From assembly GCA_910577825.1 (NCBI GenBank), contig CAJTOK010000056.1:1-21103 (forward strand): 21,103 nt of DNA, read 5' to 3'. Both the position numbers and the translations under genes were made by a program. How positions within the stretch are numbered: position 1 is the first letter of the stretch; each line of letters starts with the position of its first letter. This stretch comes from an uncultured Lachnospiraceae bacterium (lineage in GTDB: Bacteria > Bacillota > Clostridia > Lachnospirales > Lachnospiraceae). Under the pieces are notes generated by a model. The model did not search any database. It worked only from the letters and a program-made list of their open reading frames with translations, and was not told where the DNA came from. This document shows, in pieces, positions 1 through 6,791 of this stretch.

Positions 1-744
1 TTCCAGACCCTGTTCCCAGGCATCTTCCCTATTATATTTTAAAGCATCCTCGATATTCCATTCTTCTATCATAAGGCTCATTAATTCATCACTCCTCTCT
101 TCCATAAAACCAGCAAGTATGTTTTCCTCCCTGCACCACTGTACAGCTTCATTAAGGGCTGATGCAAATGTATAACCTGGTGTATGCCTTAATTCTTCGG
201 CTTTCTTTACAAAAGCAATATAACCGCCAAGTATGTTGTGCTTGTCTTCATCTTTTATTACTTTTATATTAAGCTGTAAAAATAAATTATTCCTGTATTC
301 TTCCGGGAAAGCATCTGACAGGTGCATATAACTGCCACATTCTTCACTGCCTGTATATATAACATAAAACTCAGGTGCTGGAAGTGTTATAAGCCTTTTG
401 GAATACAGGGCTTTGGTTTCACCATTTTTCTTTATTATTTTTTCATATTCCTCTGCTATGTATAATAAAAGCCTTACTGGCATGTTCGGGTTTGGTGTTG
501 ACTGGTGTTCTGAAAGTACCAGCAGTTTGTCACGTACACCCATTGCTGCGTCATTATACCTGCGTATTAACAGTACATTTTCCAGTGCAATCTGTTCAAT
601 ATCGTTTATTGTTACTTTTGTATCTTCCGGGTGCAGCACTTTATATAATTCAAACAGGCTTTTTTTGCTGCTGAATAATCTTGTAAATACTGAATCTTTA
701 TATTTATTGTTGGTTTTTCTGCTGCCTGTATTTGTTTTTTCCAT
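1..744 (-). CDS. Rpn-family PD-(D/E)XK nuclease / putative transposase, downstream tandem copy, 3' end cut by window edge
   Basis: This is a second copy of the gene at 825-1739, offset by exactly 995 bp. Residues 1-248 are inside the window and the C-terminus lies to the left of base 1. Six of about 750 bases differ between copies, giving three amino-acid changes (K9R, S13N, Q206E) and no indel, so the frame is intact. The nuclease core is unchanged: Asp65, Glu79 and Gln81 in the E-H-Q-S motif. The start is placed by alignment to the other copy. Unlike that copy it lacks a proper Shine-Dalgarno: homology stops 9 bp before the ATG, and upstream there is only a weak GAGTGG. It is transcribed away from the other copy, 80 bp downstream of it, so expression probably depends on read-through. 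Family assignment is strong; the exact biological role is inferred. Confidence 0.8.
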   Translation of the reverse strand, partial: MEKTNTGSRKTNNKYKDSVFTRLFSSKKSLFELYKVLHPEDTKVTINDIEQIALENVLLIRRYNDAAMGVRDKLLVLSEHQSTPNPNMPVRLLLYIAEEYEKIIKKNGETKALYSKRLITLPAPEFYVIYTGSEECGSYMHLSDAFPEEYRNNLFLQLNIKVIKDEDKHNILGGYIAFVKKAEELRHTPGYTFASALNEAVQWCREENILAGFMEERSDELMSLMIEEWNIEDALKYNREDAWEQGLE

Positions 745-824
745 TTAAGATAACCACTCTCTTTCTGCCCTTAATTGTACACCACTGTGGCTGCTGCAAA
801 AAATCATTCTGTGAACCACTTTAC

Positions 825-1076
825 TTAAATCTGCTGCATATTCTTTTTCTTTATAATTTCAAGCACCTCTGCTTCTGTAAGGTTTACTTTTTTTGCAATC
901 TCATTAGTTTTCAGGTCCATTTCATAATAAGCATAAACCATTCCATCTTTCATGCCTTCATTCCTGCCCCGTTCCAGACCCTGTTCCAAACCACATTCCA
1001 GACCCTGTTCCCAGGCATCTTCCCTATTATATTTTAAAGCATCCTCGATATTCCATTCTTCTATCATAAGGCTCAT
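825..1076 (-). other. Candidate internally initiated C-terminal protein (RpnS-like), 83 aa, in frame within the Rpn gene
   Basis: Inside the Rpn frame, the codon for Met222 (1074-1076) is preceded by AGAGGAG at 1087-1093, with a 10-base spacer. This is at least as good as the gene's own start site. Initiation there would give the last 83 residues: the helical linker, the Gly-Leu-Glu repeat and the conserved tail, without the nuclease core. In E. coli some rpn genes are reported to make such a short C-terminal product that neutralises the full-length toxin. A second possible start is Met263, with AGGA 8 bases upstream. The ribosome site is seen; translation and antitoxin action are inference. 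Confidence 0.3.
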
Positions 1077-1739
1077 TAATTCATCACTCCTCTCTTCCAT
1101 AAAACCAGCAAGTATGTTTTCCTGCCTGCACCACTGTACAGCTTCATTAAGGGCTGATGCAAATGTATAACCTGGTGTATGCCTTAATTCTTCGGCTTTC
1201 TTTACAAAAGCAATATAACCGCCAAGTATGTTGTGCTTGTCTTCATCTTTTATTACTTTTATATTAAGCTGTAAAAATAAATTATTCCTGTATTCTTCCG
1301 GGAAAGCATCTGACAGGTGCATATAACTGCCACATTCTTCACTGCCTGTATATATAACATAAAACTCAGGTGCTGGAAGTGTTATAAGCCTTTTGGAATA
1401 CAGGGCTTTGGTTTCACCATTTTTCTTTATTATTTTTTCATATTCCTCTGCTATGTATAACAAAAGCCTTACTGGCATGTTCGGGTTTGGCGTTGACTGG
1501 TGTTCTGAAAGTACCAGCAGTTTGTCACGTACACCCATTGCTGCGTCATTATACCTGCGTATTAACAGTACATTTTCCAGTGCAATCTGTTCAATATCGT
1601 TTATTGTTACTTTTGTATCTTCCGGGTGCAGCACTTTATATAATTCAAACAGGCTTTTTTTGCTGCTGAATAATCTTGTAAATACTGAATCTTTGTATTT
1701 ACTGTTGGTTTTTTTGCTGCCTGTATTTGTTTTTTCCAT
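825..1739 (-). CDS. Rpn-family recombination-promoting nuclease / putative transposase (PD-(D/E)XK), 304 aa
   Basis: The N-terminal half has the Rpn/PDDEXK pattern: Y-K-D-S-V-F near residue 15, helix Glu55 in L-E-N-V, Asp65, then Glu79-His-Gln81-Ser followed by N-P-N-M-P, and L-P-x-P-E-F-Y-V near 121-128. These fit the D...E-x-Q catalytic core of the superfamily. The C-terminal third is helical and includes a Gly-Leu-Glu repeat (about 246-262) encoded by a 16-bp direct repeat, then a conserved I-A-K-K-V-N-L-T-E-A-E-V segment typical of Rpn tails. Rpn proteins are DNA endonucleases linked to recombination and, in E. coli, to phage defence. The ATG has GGAGG 9-13 bases upstream and a promoter-like pair at 1789-1817. 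It lies 116 bp downstream of mscL on the same strand. Which role applies here is not visible. Confidence 0.88.
   Translation of the reverse strand: MEKTNTGSKKTNSKYKDSVFTRLFSSKKSLFELYKVLHPEDTKVTINDIEQIALENVLLIRRYNDAAMGVRDKLLVLSEHQSTPNPNMPVRLLLYIAEEYEKIIKKNGETKALYSKRLITLPAPEFYVIYTGSEECGSYMHLSDAFPEEYRNNLFLQLNIKVIKDEDKHNILGGYIAFVKKAEELRHTPGYTFASALNEAVQWCRQENILAGFMEERSDELMSLMIEEWNIEDALKYNREDAWEQGLECGLEQGLERGRNEGMKDGMVYAYYEMDLKTNEIAKKVNLTEAEVLEIIKKKNMQQI
972..1011. repeat. Short direct repeat, 16 bp spaced 24 bp apart, coding for Gly-Leu-Glu repeats
   Basis: The 16-base sequence TTCCAGACCCTGTTCC occurs at 972-987 and again at 996-1011. On the minus strand it encodes the repeated Gly-Leu-Glu-x-Gly segments of the Rpn C-terminal region. 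The second occurrence matches the very start of the window, so the left copy presumably carries the same repeat. Such short repeats can change number by slippage, which is known to vary Rpn tails. Confidence 0.7.
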
Positions 1740-1788
1740 TTAAGATAAATTCCTCCATGTTGTGTTTATTTTCTTCTTTTTGATATTA

Positions 1789-1817
1789 ATTGTATCATTA
1801 CTGCAATAATATTACAA
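1789..1817 (-). promoter_or_regulatory. Probable sigma-A promoter for the Rpn gene
   Basis: Read on the minus strand there is TTGTAA (1817-1812), a 17-base spacer, then TACAAT (1794-1789). It lies between the mscL stop and the Rpn start, about 50 bases before the ATG, so the Rpn gene can be transcribed on its own. Confidence 0.5.
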
Positions 1818-1855
1818 GAAGTTATAAGAATAAAACATCTGGCAGCCAGCCTGCA

Positions 1856-2293
1856 TTACTCCTCTGCTTCTGCACTAACACTTAAATCAGAAGTGCAGTT
1901 TGGGCATTTTACTGCGTCAATATGTATCTCACTCAAACAATATGGGCACTTTTTAGTTACAGGTTTTTCTGGTTCTGTTATTTCTTCTTTTTTCCCAATG
2001 GACATAATTTTATTAATCCCTTTCATTAACATGAAAATGACAAATGCCATAATAACAAAGTTAATTACTGATGTGATAAAGTCCCCATAACTGATATACT
2101 GCCCGGTATTAAAAATCTGGATTGAGCCTCCGATTTCTGTTTTGCCAATGCAGTTGATTATTGGGTTAATAATGTCCTCTGTCAGTGCTGTGACAATGTT
2201 CTGGAATGCAGCACCGATAATAACCCCGACTGCAAGGTCCATAACATTGCCACGTAGTGCAAATTGTTTAAATTCTTCTAAAAATTTTTTCAA
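1856..2293 (-). CDS. mscL: Large-conductance mechanosensitive channel MscL with a C-terminal zinc ribbon
   Basis: MscL releases solutes from the cytoplasm under membrane tension during osmotic downshock. The N-terminus has the family signature: an F-x-L-R-G-N-V-x-D-L-A-V-G-V-I-I-G-A-A-F run at about 11-30 in TM1 (about 15-45), a periplasmic loop, and TM2 at about 70-95. At 145 aa the length is normal, but the tail is not the plain helical bundle of E. coli MscL. After a Lys/Glu/Pro-rich linker it ends in a CxxC-x10-CxxC module (Cys116, 119, 130, 133). The start codon is TTG (2291-2293), supported by AGGAGG with an 8-base spacer and by the MKKFLEEF start; no ATG fits. It follows trxB by 35 bp. 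Function is secure; the role of the ribbon is unknown. Confidence 0.93.
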   Translation of the reverse strand: MKKFLEEFKQFALRGNVMDLAVGVIIGAAFQNIVTALTEDIINPIINCIGKTEIGGSIQIFNTGQYISYGDFITSVINFVIMAFVIFMLMKGINKIMSIGKKEEITEPEKPVTKKCPYCLSEIHIDAVKCPNCTSDLSVSAEAEE

Positions 2294-2328
2294 TGTTTTT
2301 TCCTCCTGTATTGTATTTTACAATATTT

Positions 2329-3246
2329 TTATTTTCCTTTGTTAAGGTATTCTTCCACAGATGCTATACAGTTTGCGCCATCAGATACAGCTGTTATTAA
2401 CTGCCTTAATTTCTTCTGGCGTATATCGCCTGCCACAAACAGCCCGCTTATATTTGTCCTGCCATCTTCCCCTGCTATTACATAACCATATCCGTCAATA
2501 TCTGCAAGCCCTTTTAACATATCTGTATCTGGTTTCATGCCTATTGCTATAAATACGCCATTTACCGGGAGTACGGCCTGTGTATTGTCTGTTTTATTAT
2601 GGTATGCTATTGAGGAAACTTTTTCTTCCCCTTTTATTTCGTCAATTATAACGTTTCCAATAAATTCTATATTTTCTGTTGATTTTATTTTGTCCTGGTA
2701 TATTTTGCTGCCCCGGAGTTCATTTCTCCTGTGGAGCAGGTAGACTTTATTACATATATTTGAAAGATAGAGTGCTTCTGAAAGTGCAGTATCGCCGCCT
2801 CCTGCTACTACTGCATTTTTCCCTTTATAAAACGCGCCATCACATGTGGCACAGTATGATACGCCTTTTCCTGTAAATTCTTCTTCTCCTTTTATGCCGA
2901 GTTTATTGTGTATGGCACCTGTAGCTATTATAACTGTCTTTGATTTTATTTCTGTGCCGTCTGCAAGCTTTAAATTAAAAATCCCGTCTGCTTTTGTAAT
3001 GCCTGAAACTTCGCCTTCTGTAAATTCTGCTTCATTAATGGCATGTTCTTTAAATTTGCTAACAAGTTCAAAGCCGGAAACTGATGGTATCCCAAGGTAG
3101 TTGTCAACTTCATTTGTGTATATTATCTGGCTTCCAGTAATATTATATTTCTCAATTACAAGTGCTTTAAGCCTTGCCCTTCCTGCATAAAGGGCGGCTG
3201 AAAGCCCTGCTGCGCCCCCGCCTGCTATGACTACATCATAAACCAT
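2329..3246 (-). CDS. trxB: Thioredoxin reductase (NADPH, FAD)
   Basis: TrxB passes electrons from NADPH through FAD and a redox-active disulfide to thioredoxin in the cytoplasm. At 305 aa it has the usual low-molecular-weight bacterial size. It shows the FAD-binding Gly-rich motif (about residues 9-14, G-G-G-A-A-G), the active-site disulfide C-A-T-C (Cys132, Cys135) followed by D-G, the NADPH-binding G-G-G-D-T-A (149-154) and H-R-R (172-174), and a C-terminal V-A-G-D-I FAD contact. All hallmark residues are present, which separates it from ferredoxin-NADP reductase-like relatives lacking the CxxC. The ATG has GCAGGA a few bases upstream. It sits 61 bp after the carboxypeptidase gene and 35 bp before mscL, so the last two are likely cotranscribed. 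Confidence 0.95.
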   Translation of the reverse strand: MVYDVVIAGGGAAGLSAALYAGRARLKALVIEKYNITGSQIIYTNEVDNYLGIPSVSGFELVSKFKEHAINEAEFTEGEVSGITKADGIFNLKLADGTEIKSKTVIIATGAIHNKLGIKGEEEFTGKGVSYCATCDGAFYKGKNAVVAGGGDTALSEALYLSNICNKVYLLHRRNELRGSKIYQDKIKSTENIEFIGNVIIDEIKGEEKVSSIAYHNKTDNTQAVLPVNGVFIAIGMKPDTDMLKGLADIDGYGYVIAGEDGRTNISGLFVAGDIRQKKLRQLITAVSDGANCIASVEEYLNKGK

Positions 3247-3307
3247 ATGTCCTGCCCCCTGTTTTCCTGGATTTATATAGTGGTATTATTTGCTGGATTA
3301 CAGAAAT

Positions 3308-4651
3308 TTATGTAAGTAAATCTGCTATTAATACTGTTTCTTCTTTGGTCAGGCTATGTTTTGCATCTTCTATTTCTACATTGGCCATTGCCCCTGATAA
3401 ATAAAGGCCTGCTATCTGTTTCTGTTCACTTATATTAAATTCTTCTGTATTTGCCAGTGAACTTATTATATTTAATTCTTCGTCTGTTAAGCTGTCACCT
3501 GTTATTCCGCCTTTGCTGCTGTAATATGCTATTGCAAGCCCTGCAACTGTAAGGCTTTCATTTGTCCCTGTGCCCAGTTCCAGCCCTGATATGCTGTTTA
3601 TAAGGTTAATTGTATTAGTAGTATCTGTTACAATGGCGGGCTCAAATTTACCATCTTCCCGCATGGGGATAGCGCCTGATGTTGCATGTTTGCAGATAAT
3701 TTTTTCACTGTTCCGGAACCTTGTGTCCCAGAAGCCTGTGGCAAGTACTATTTTTTCATTGGTGTATTGCTTATATGTATAGTCTAGTAATTTTTCTATT
3801 CCATTATAAAGGTTTGCTGATGACTTTCCCCCGAAGTATGCACATATAACCTCATGCCCTGCTTTATCCCTTGCTGTTGCTATAAGTACATGGCCTGCGG
3901 CGCTTGTTGTGCCTGTTTTAGAGCCTATAATTTTATATTCTTTGTTTTTAAGCTTATACCTGGAATAAAACCCGTTGGTATTTTTTATTGTAAATGATGG
4001 TTTTCCTTTTCTTCCAGGTACTTTATAAGTTTTCTTGGAAACTATATTGCGTATAATTTCATATGACATTGCATGTCTTGCCAGCACTGCATAATCATAT
4101 GCTGATGTATACATTTTCTTATATCCGTTGCCGGTGTCAAGCCCCATAGGGTTATCAAAACTTGTCTTATCCATCCCATAACTTCTGGCTGTGCTGTTCA
4201 TAAGCTCTATAAATTTGCTATATGGTATTCCTGAACCTGCTGCCAGTACCATTGCTGAATCCGCATCTGAAGAGATAAGGAGCATGTTAAGGTACTGTTT
4301 TATCCTGTATGATGTCCCTGCTTTCAGGTCCAGTTTTGAAGCATCTGCTGGAACCATTTTTTTTATTTTTTTAGTAAACCTTACGGCCTGGTCAAGGTCT
4401 TTTATATTTTCAACTGCAACGATTGCTGTCATAAGTTTGGCTGTACTTGCCGGGTATATTCTCTTGTTCATGCCCTTTTTATAAATAACATCCCCTGAAT
4501 TGGCATCCATTACAACATATGCTGTTGCCTGTACAGATGGTACTGCTGCACCTGCTGTGGCTGCCTGTGGCAAAATGCTTTCTGGTACTGCCCCTGATAT
4601 AAATGCCGCTATAAGAAGTACAGTTATTAATTTTTTAATTTTATCTGCCAT
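3308..4651 (-). CDS. D-alanyl-D-alanine carboxypeptidase, peptidase S11 (DacF/PBP5-like), secreted
   Basis: Enzymes of this family trim the terminal D-Ala from peptidoglycan stem peptides outside the membrane. The protein (447 aa) begins with a signal peptide: Lys-rich start, hydrophobic stretch at about 8-20, then an Ala-rich region. The S-T-A-K motif gives nucleophile Ser69 and Lys72, and the K-T-G motif is at 245-247 (G-S-K-T-G-T-T). The middle S-x-N motif is altered, reading S-S-D-A-D at 127-131. After residue about 290 the C-terminal region does not match the usual PBP5 beta domain by eye, and no clear membrane-anchoring helix ends it. Its ribosome site GGAGGA overlaps the last Gly codons and stop of the upstream dus gene, which ends 3 bp away, so the two are translationally linked. 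Confidence 0.9.
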   Translation of the reverse strand: MADKIKKLITVLLIAAFISGAVPESILPQAATAGAAVPSVQATAYVVMDANSGDVIYKKGMNKRIYPASTAKLMTAIVAVENIKDLDQAVRFTKKIKKMVPADASKLDLKAGTSYRIKQYLNMLLISSDADSAMVLAAGSGIPYSKFIELMNSTARSYGMDKTSFDNPMGLDTGNGYKKMYTSAYDYAVLARHAMSYEIIRNIVSKKTYKVPGRKGKPSFTIKNTNGFYSRYKLKNKEYKIIGSKTGTTSAAGHVLIATARDKAGHEVICAYFGGKSSANLYNGIEKLLDYTYKQYTNEKIVLATGFWDTRFRNSEKIICKHATSGAIPMREDGKFEPAIVTDTTNTINLINSISGLELGTGTNESLTVAGLAIAYYSSKGGITGDSLTDEELNIISSLANTEEFNISEQKQIAGLYLSGAMANVEIEDAKHSLTKEETVLIADLLT

Positions 4652-4654
4652 TGT

Positions 4655-5623
4655 TTATCCTCCAGACATAATCTTACACAGCTCTTCAAGCTGCCTGTAT
4701 GTTGAAGCTGTATTTACCCTGCGCCTTATGGAAGCTGAGTTTTTACAGCCTGCTGTATACCATGCTACATGCTTGCGCATTTCACGTATTCCCATTACTT
4801 CGCCTTCAAAATCTTTTAACATCACTGCATGCCTTAATATCATATTTGTAATACTGTCTATGCCCGGTTTTGGAATTACTTCACCTGTCTGCATAAATGT
4901 CTTTACCTGTTTAAAAATCCAGGGGTTTCCCCTTGCCCCGCGTGCTATCATAAGTGCATCACAGCCTGTTTCTTCCCTGCACCTTAGTGCATCTTCTGCA
5001 GTAAATATATCCCCGCTTGCTATAACAGGTATTTTTACTGCTTCTTTTACTTTCCTTATAATATCCCAGTCTGCCTTACCGCCATAATACTGCTGTCTTG
5101 TCCTTCCATGTACTGCTACCATGGCGGCACCGTTTTCTTCTGCCATAATGGCAAATTCTACGGCATTAATGCTGTTATCATCAAACCCTTTGCGGATTTT
5201 TACTGAAACAGGTTTGCTTACTGCCTGTGAAACTGATTTTATTATTTTGCCTGCAAGTCCCGGGTTTTTCATAAGTGCAGAACCTTCGCCGTTATTAACT
5301 ACTTTTGGGACAGGGCAGCCCATATTAATATCAAGTATATCAAAATTGCGGTCTTTAATCTTTTCTGCTACAAATGCCATAATTTCTGGTTCTGAACCAA
5401 AAAGCTGCAGTGCTATTGGATGTTCCATCCCGTCAATTTCCCAGAGCTTTGCAGTATTTTTATTATTATAATAAATGCCCTTTGCGCTTATCATCTCTGT
5501 ATACATTAAGTCTGCGCCCTGTTCCTTGCATAAAAGACGGAATGGCAGGCTGGTTACTCCTGCCATAGGCCCTAATACCAGATTGCCATTTACTTTTACA
5601 CTGCCTATATTAAACCCGCACAT
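4655..5623 (-). CDS. dus: tRNA-dihydrouridine synthase (DusB-like)
   Basis: Dus enzymes reduce specific uridines of tRNA to dihydrouridine with FMN and NADPH. The 322-aa protein has the family pattern: G-P-M-A-G-V-T at about 18-24 (FMN site), the M-x-S-A-K-G segment, the N-M-G-C-P motif with catalytic Cys103, V-K-I-R-K-G near 157, V-H-G-R-T-R near 172, and an A-R-G-A-R-G-N-P-W motif near 227. The MGCPVPKVV and GARGNPWIF features fit the DusB group common in Firmicutes, but the exact uridine position cannot be read. Its start codon overlaps the coaX stop by one base (TAATG), so translation is probably coupled to coaX. The next gene starts 3 bp after its stop. Confidence 0.92.
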   Translation of the reverse strand: MCGFNIGSVKVNGNLVLGPMAGVTSLPFRLLCKEQGADLMYTEMISAKGIYYNNKNTAKLWEIDGMEHPIALQLFGSEPEIMAFVAEKIKDRNFDILDINMGCPVPKVVNNGEGSALMKNPGLAGKIIKSVSQAVSKPVSVKIRKGFDDNSINAVEFAIMAEENGAAMVAVHGRTRQQYYGGKADWDIIRKVKEAVKIPVIASGDIFTAEDALRCREETGCDALMIARGARGNPWIFKQVKTFMQTGEVIPKPGIDSITNMILRHAVMLKDFEGEVMGIREMRKHVAWYTAGCKNSASIRRRVNTASTYRQLEELCKIMSGG

Positions 5624-6396
5624 TAAACTTTCCTCTGTTTGCCGTATATAAGCTGCAGTCCTTTTAATGTAAGGTCTGCATCATATATATCTATTTCATC
5701 TGTACTTTCTGATATTATCTTGCCAAGCCCCCCTGTTGCTACTACACGTGCTTCCCTTATGCCTGCCTCTTCTTTTATGCGCCTTATTATATATTCTGTC
5801 TGTCCTAATGTGCCGTAAAACAGCCCTGCCTGCATTGAAGATATTGTTTCTTTGGCAATTATGCTGCCTGGGCATTTTATCTCTATTTCCGGGAGGTTCG
5901 CTGTATTATTGCATAAAGCATCTGCTGATATCCTTATTCCAGGGCTTATGACACCCCCCTGGAATGCCCCGTCCTTTGTTACATAATCATATGTAGTTGC
6001 AGTCCCATAATCCACTACGATTATAGGCCCTCCATACTGCCCGTATGCGCCTACTGCATCAACAATCCGGTCTGCGCCTATCTGCCTTGGTTCGGATGTA
6101 TCTATCCTTATGCCTGTCTTAATACCTGCACCTACTATTATAGGATGGCAGCCAAGATATTTTATTATACCGCTTGTAAATGAATACATCATCTTTGGTA
6201 CTACAGATGCTATTATTACTTCTGTAATATCTGAAGGCTTATAGCCTTTCTGGACAAGGATATTGCAGAGAAGTTCCCCGTATTCATCCGAAGTCCGTGG
6301 CACTTTTACAGTAAACCTGAATCTTGCTGCAAGCTCTGCACCACAGAAAACGCCAAATGTAATGTCAGTATTTCCTACATCAACTGCTAATAACAT
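5623..6396 (-). CDS. coaX: Type III pantothenate kinase
   Basis: CoaX phosphorylates pantothenate, the first step of coenzyme A synthesis; type III enzymes need a monovalent cation and are not feedback-inhibited by CoA. The 257-aa length is typical. Visible motifs of the ASKHA-fold family are D-V-G-N-T at 6-10 (phosphate loop), G-A-D-R at 107-110 with catalytic Asp109, and V-V-D-Y-G-T-A-T-T at about 127-135. The start ATG has GAGGG about 6 bases upstream. It lies 23 bp after the DUF6145-like gene and overlaps dus by one base. With birA two genes upstream, it makes a small cofactor group, an arrangement of birA and coaX known in other Firmicutes. Confidence 0.95.
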   Translation of the reverse strand: MLLAVDVGNTDITFGVFCGAELAARFRFTVKVPRTSDEYGELLCNILVQKGYKPSDITEVIIASVVPKMMYSFTSGIIKYLGCHPIIVGAGIKTGIRIDTSEPRQIGADRIVDAVGAYGQYGGPIIVVDYGTATTYDYVTKDGAFQGGVISPGIRISADALCNNTANLPEIEIKCPGSIIAKETISSMQAGLFYGTLGQTEYIIRRIKEEAGIREARVVATGGLGKIISESTDEIDIYDADLTLKGLQLIYGKQRKV

Positions 6397-6419
6397 ATTT
6401 TTGCCCTCTTCTTTCTGCC

Positions 6420-6791
6420 CTATTTTAATCCACTTGCAGAAACACTAATATCCTGTTTAAGGAATTTTACACAATAGTATAATTCAAGTGCTTCTAATAA
6501 CTCCCTTTTTGAAGATTGTATTTGTTTAATTTTAAGCACACTGCCTATTTCATCAAATAGAAAATCATCTTCTGATGAGGTTACATTAAGAAAAAGCCTG
6601 CCATCTTCTTCAAACTGTAATGTAAGTATGCCGCCTATTTCAGCAGTATACAGCACACACAAGACTTTAAGTTCTTCTTTGACAGGTTCTGGAAGCCCTG
6701 CAAATTCCTGGTTAAAATAGTACTTTTCTTCATATGCGCTTGATGCACAAAGCACCACTGCACTGCCTGGATTATTGTCATACATAACCAT
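6420..6791 (-). CDS. Small conserved protein, DUF6145-like
   Basis: This 123-aa acidic protein of unknown function resembles, from memory, a family seen next to birA and coaX in Lachnospiraceae (DUF6145). It has no signal peptide, membrane segment or catalytic motif that I recognise. Notable stretches are Y-Y-F-N-Q-E-F-x-G-L-P near 24-34, a G-G-I-L-T-L-Q-F strand near 53, D-D-F-L-F-D-E-I-G near 75, and a C-terminal L-L-E-A-L-E-L-Y-Y helix. It overlaps the 3' end of birA by 14 bp. Two in-frame ATGs compete (6791 and 6785); neither has a strong ribosome site, so translational coupling to birA is likely. It is followed 23 bp later by coaX. That it is a real gene is well supported; the family name is less sure. 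Confidence 0.75.
   Translation of the reverse strand: MVMYDNNPGSAVVLCASSAYEEKYYFNQEFAGLPEPVKEELKVLCVLYTAEIGGILTLQFEEDGRLFLNVTSSEDDFLFDEIGSVLKIKQIQSSKRELLEALELYYCVKFLKQDISVSASGLK

Larger units (their letters stand above)
1..1748. repeat. Tandem direct duplication, 995-bp unit, about 99% identical
   Basis: Bases 1-753 match 996-1748 with six substitutions and no indel, so the unit is 995 bp. Each unit holds an Rpn gene plus a 71-bp spacer (754-824 in the complete unit). Identity ends abruptly 9 bp upstream of the start codon: 754 onward is unlike 1749 onward. The left limit of the array is outside the window, so more than two units are possible. Near identity points to a recent event or to ongoing gene conversion. 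Confidence 0.95.

Noticed and set aside
1..1855. Insertion sequence with terminal inverted repeats around the Rpn genes
   Set aside because: No inverted ends or target-site duplication are visible; the repeat is a direct tandem duplication, and Rpn genes usually lack such ends.
2291..2293. MscL as N-terminally truncated because it lacks an ATG
   Set aside because: The TTG start has an ideal AGGAGG and gives the normal MscL N-terminus.
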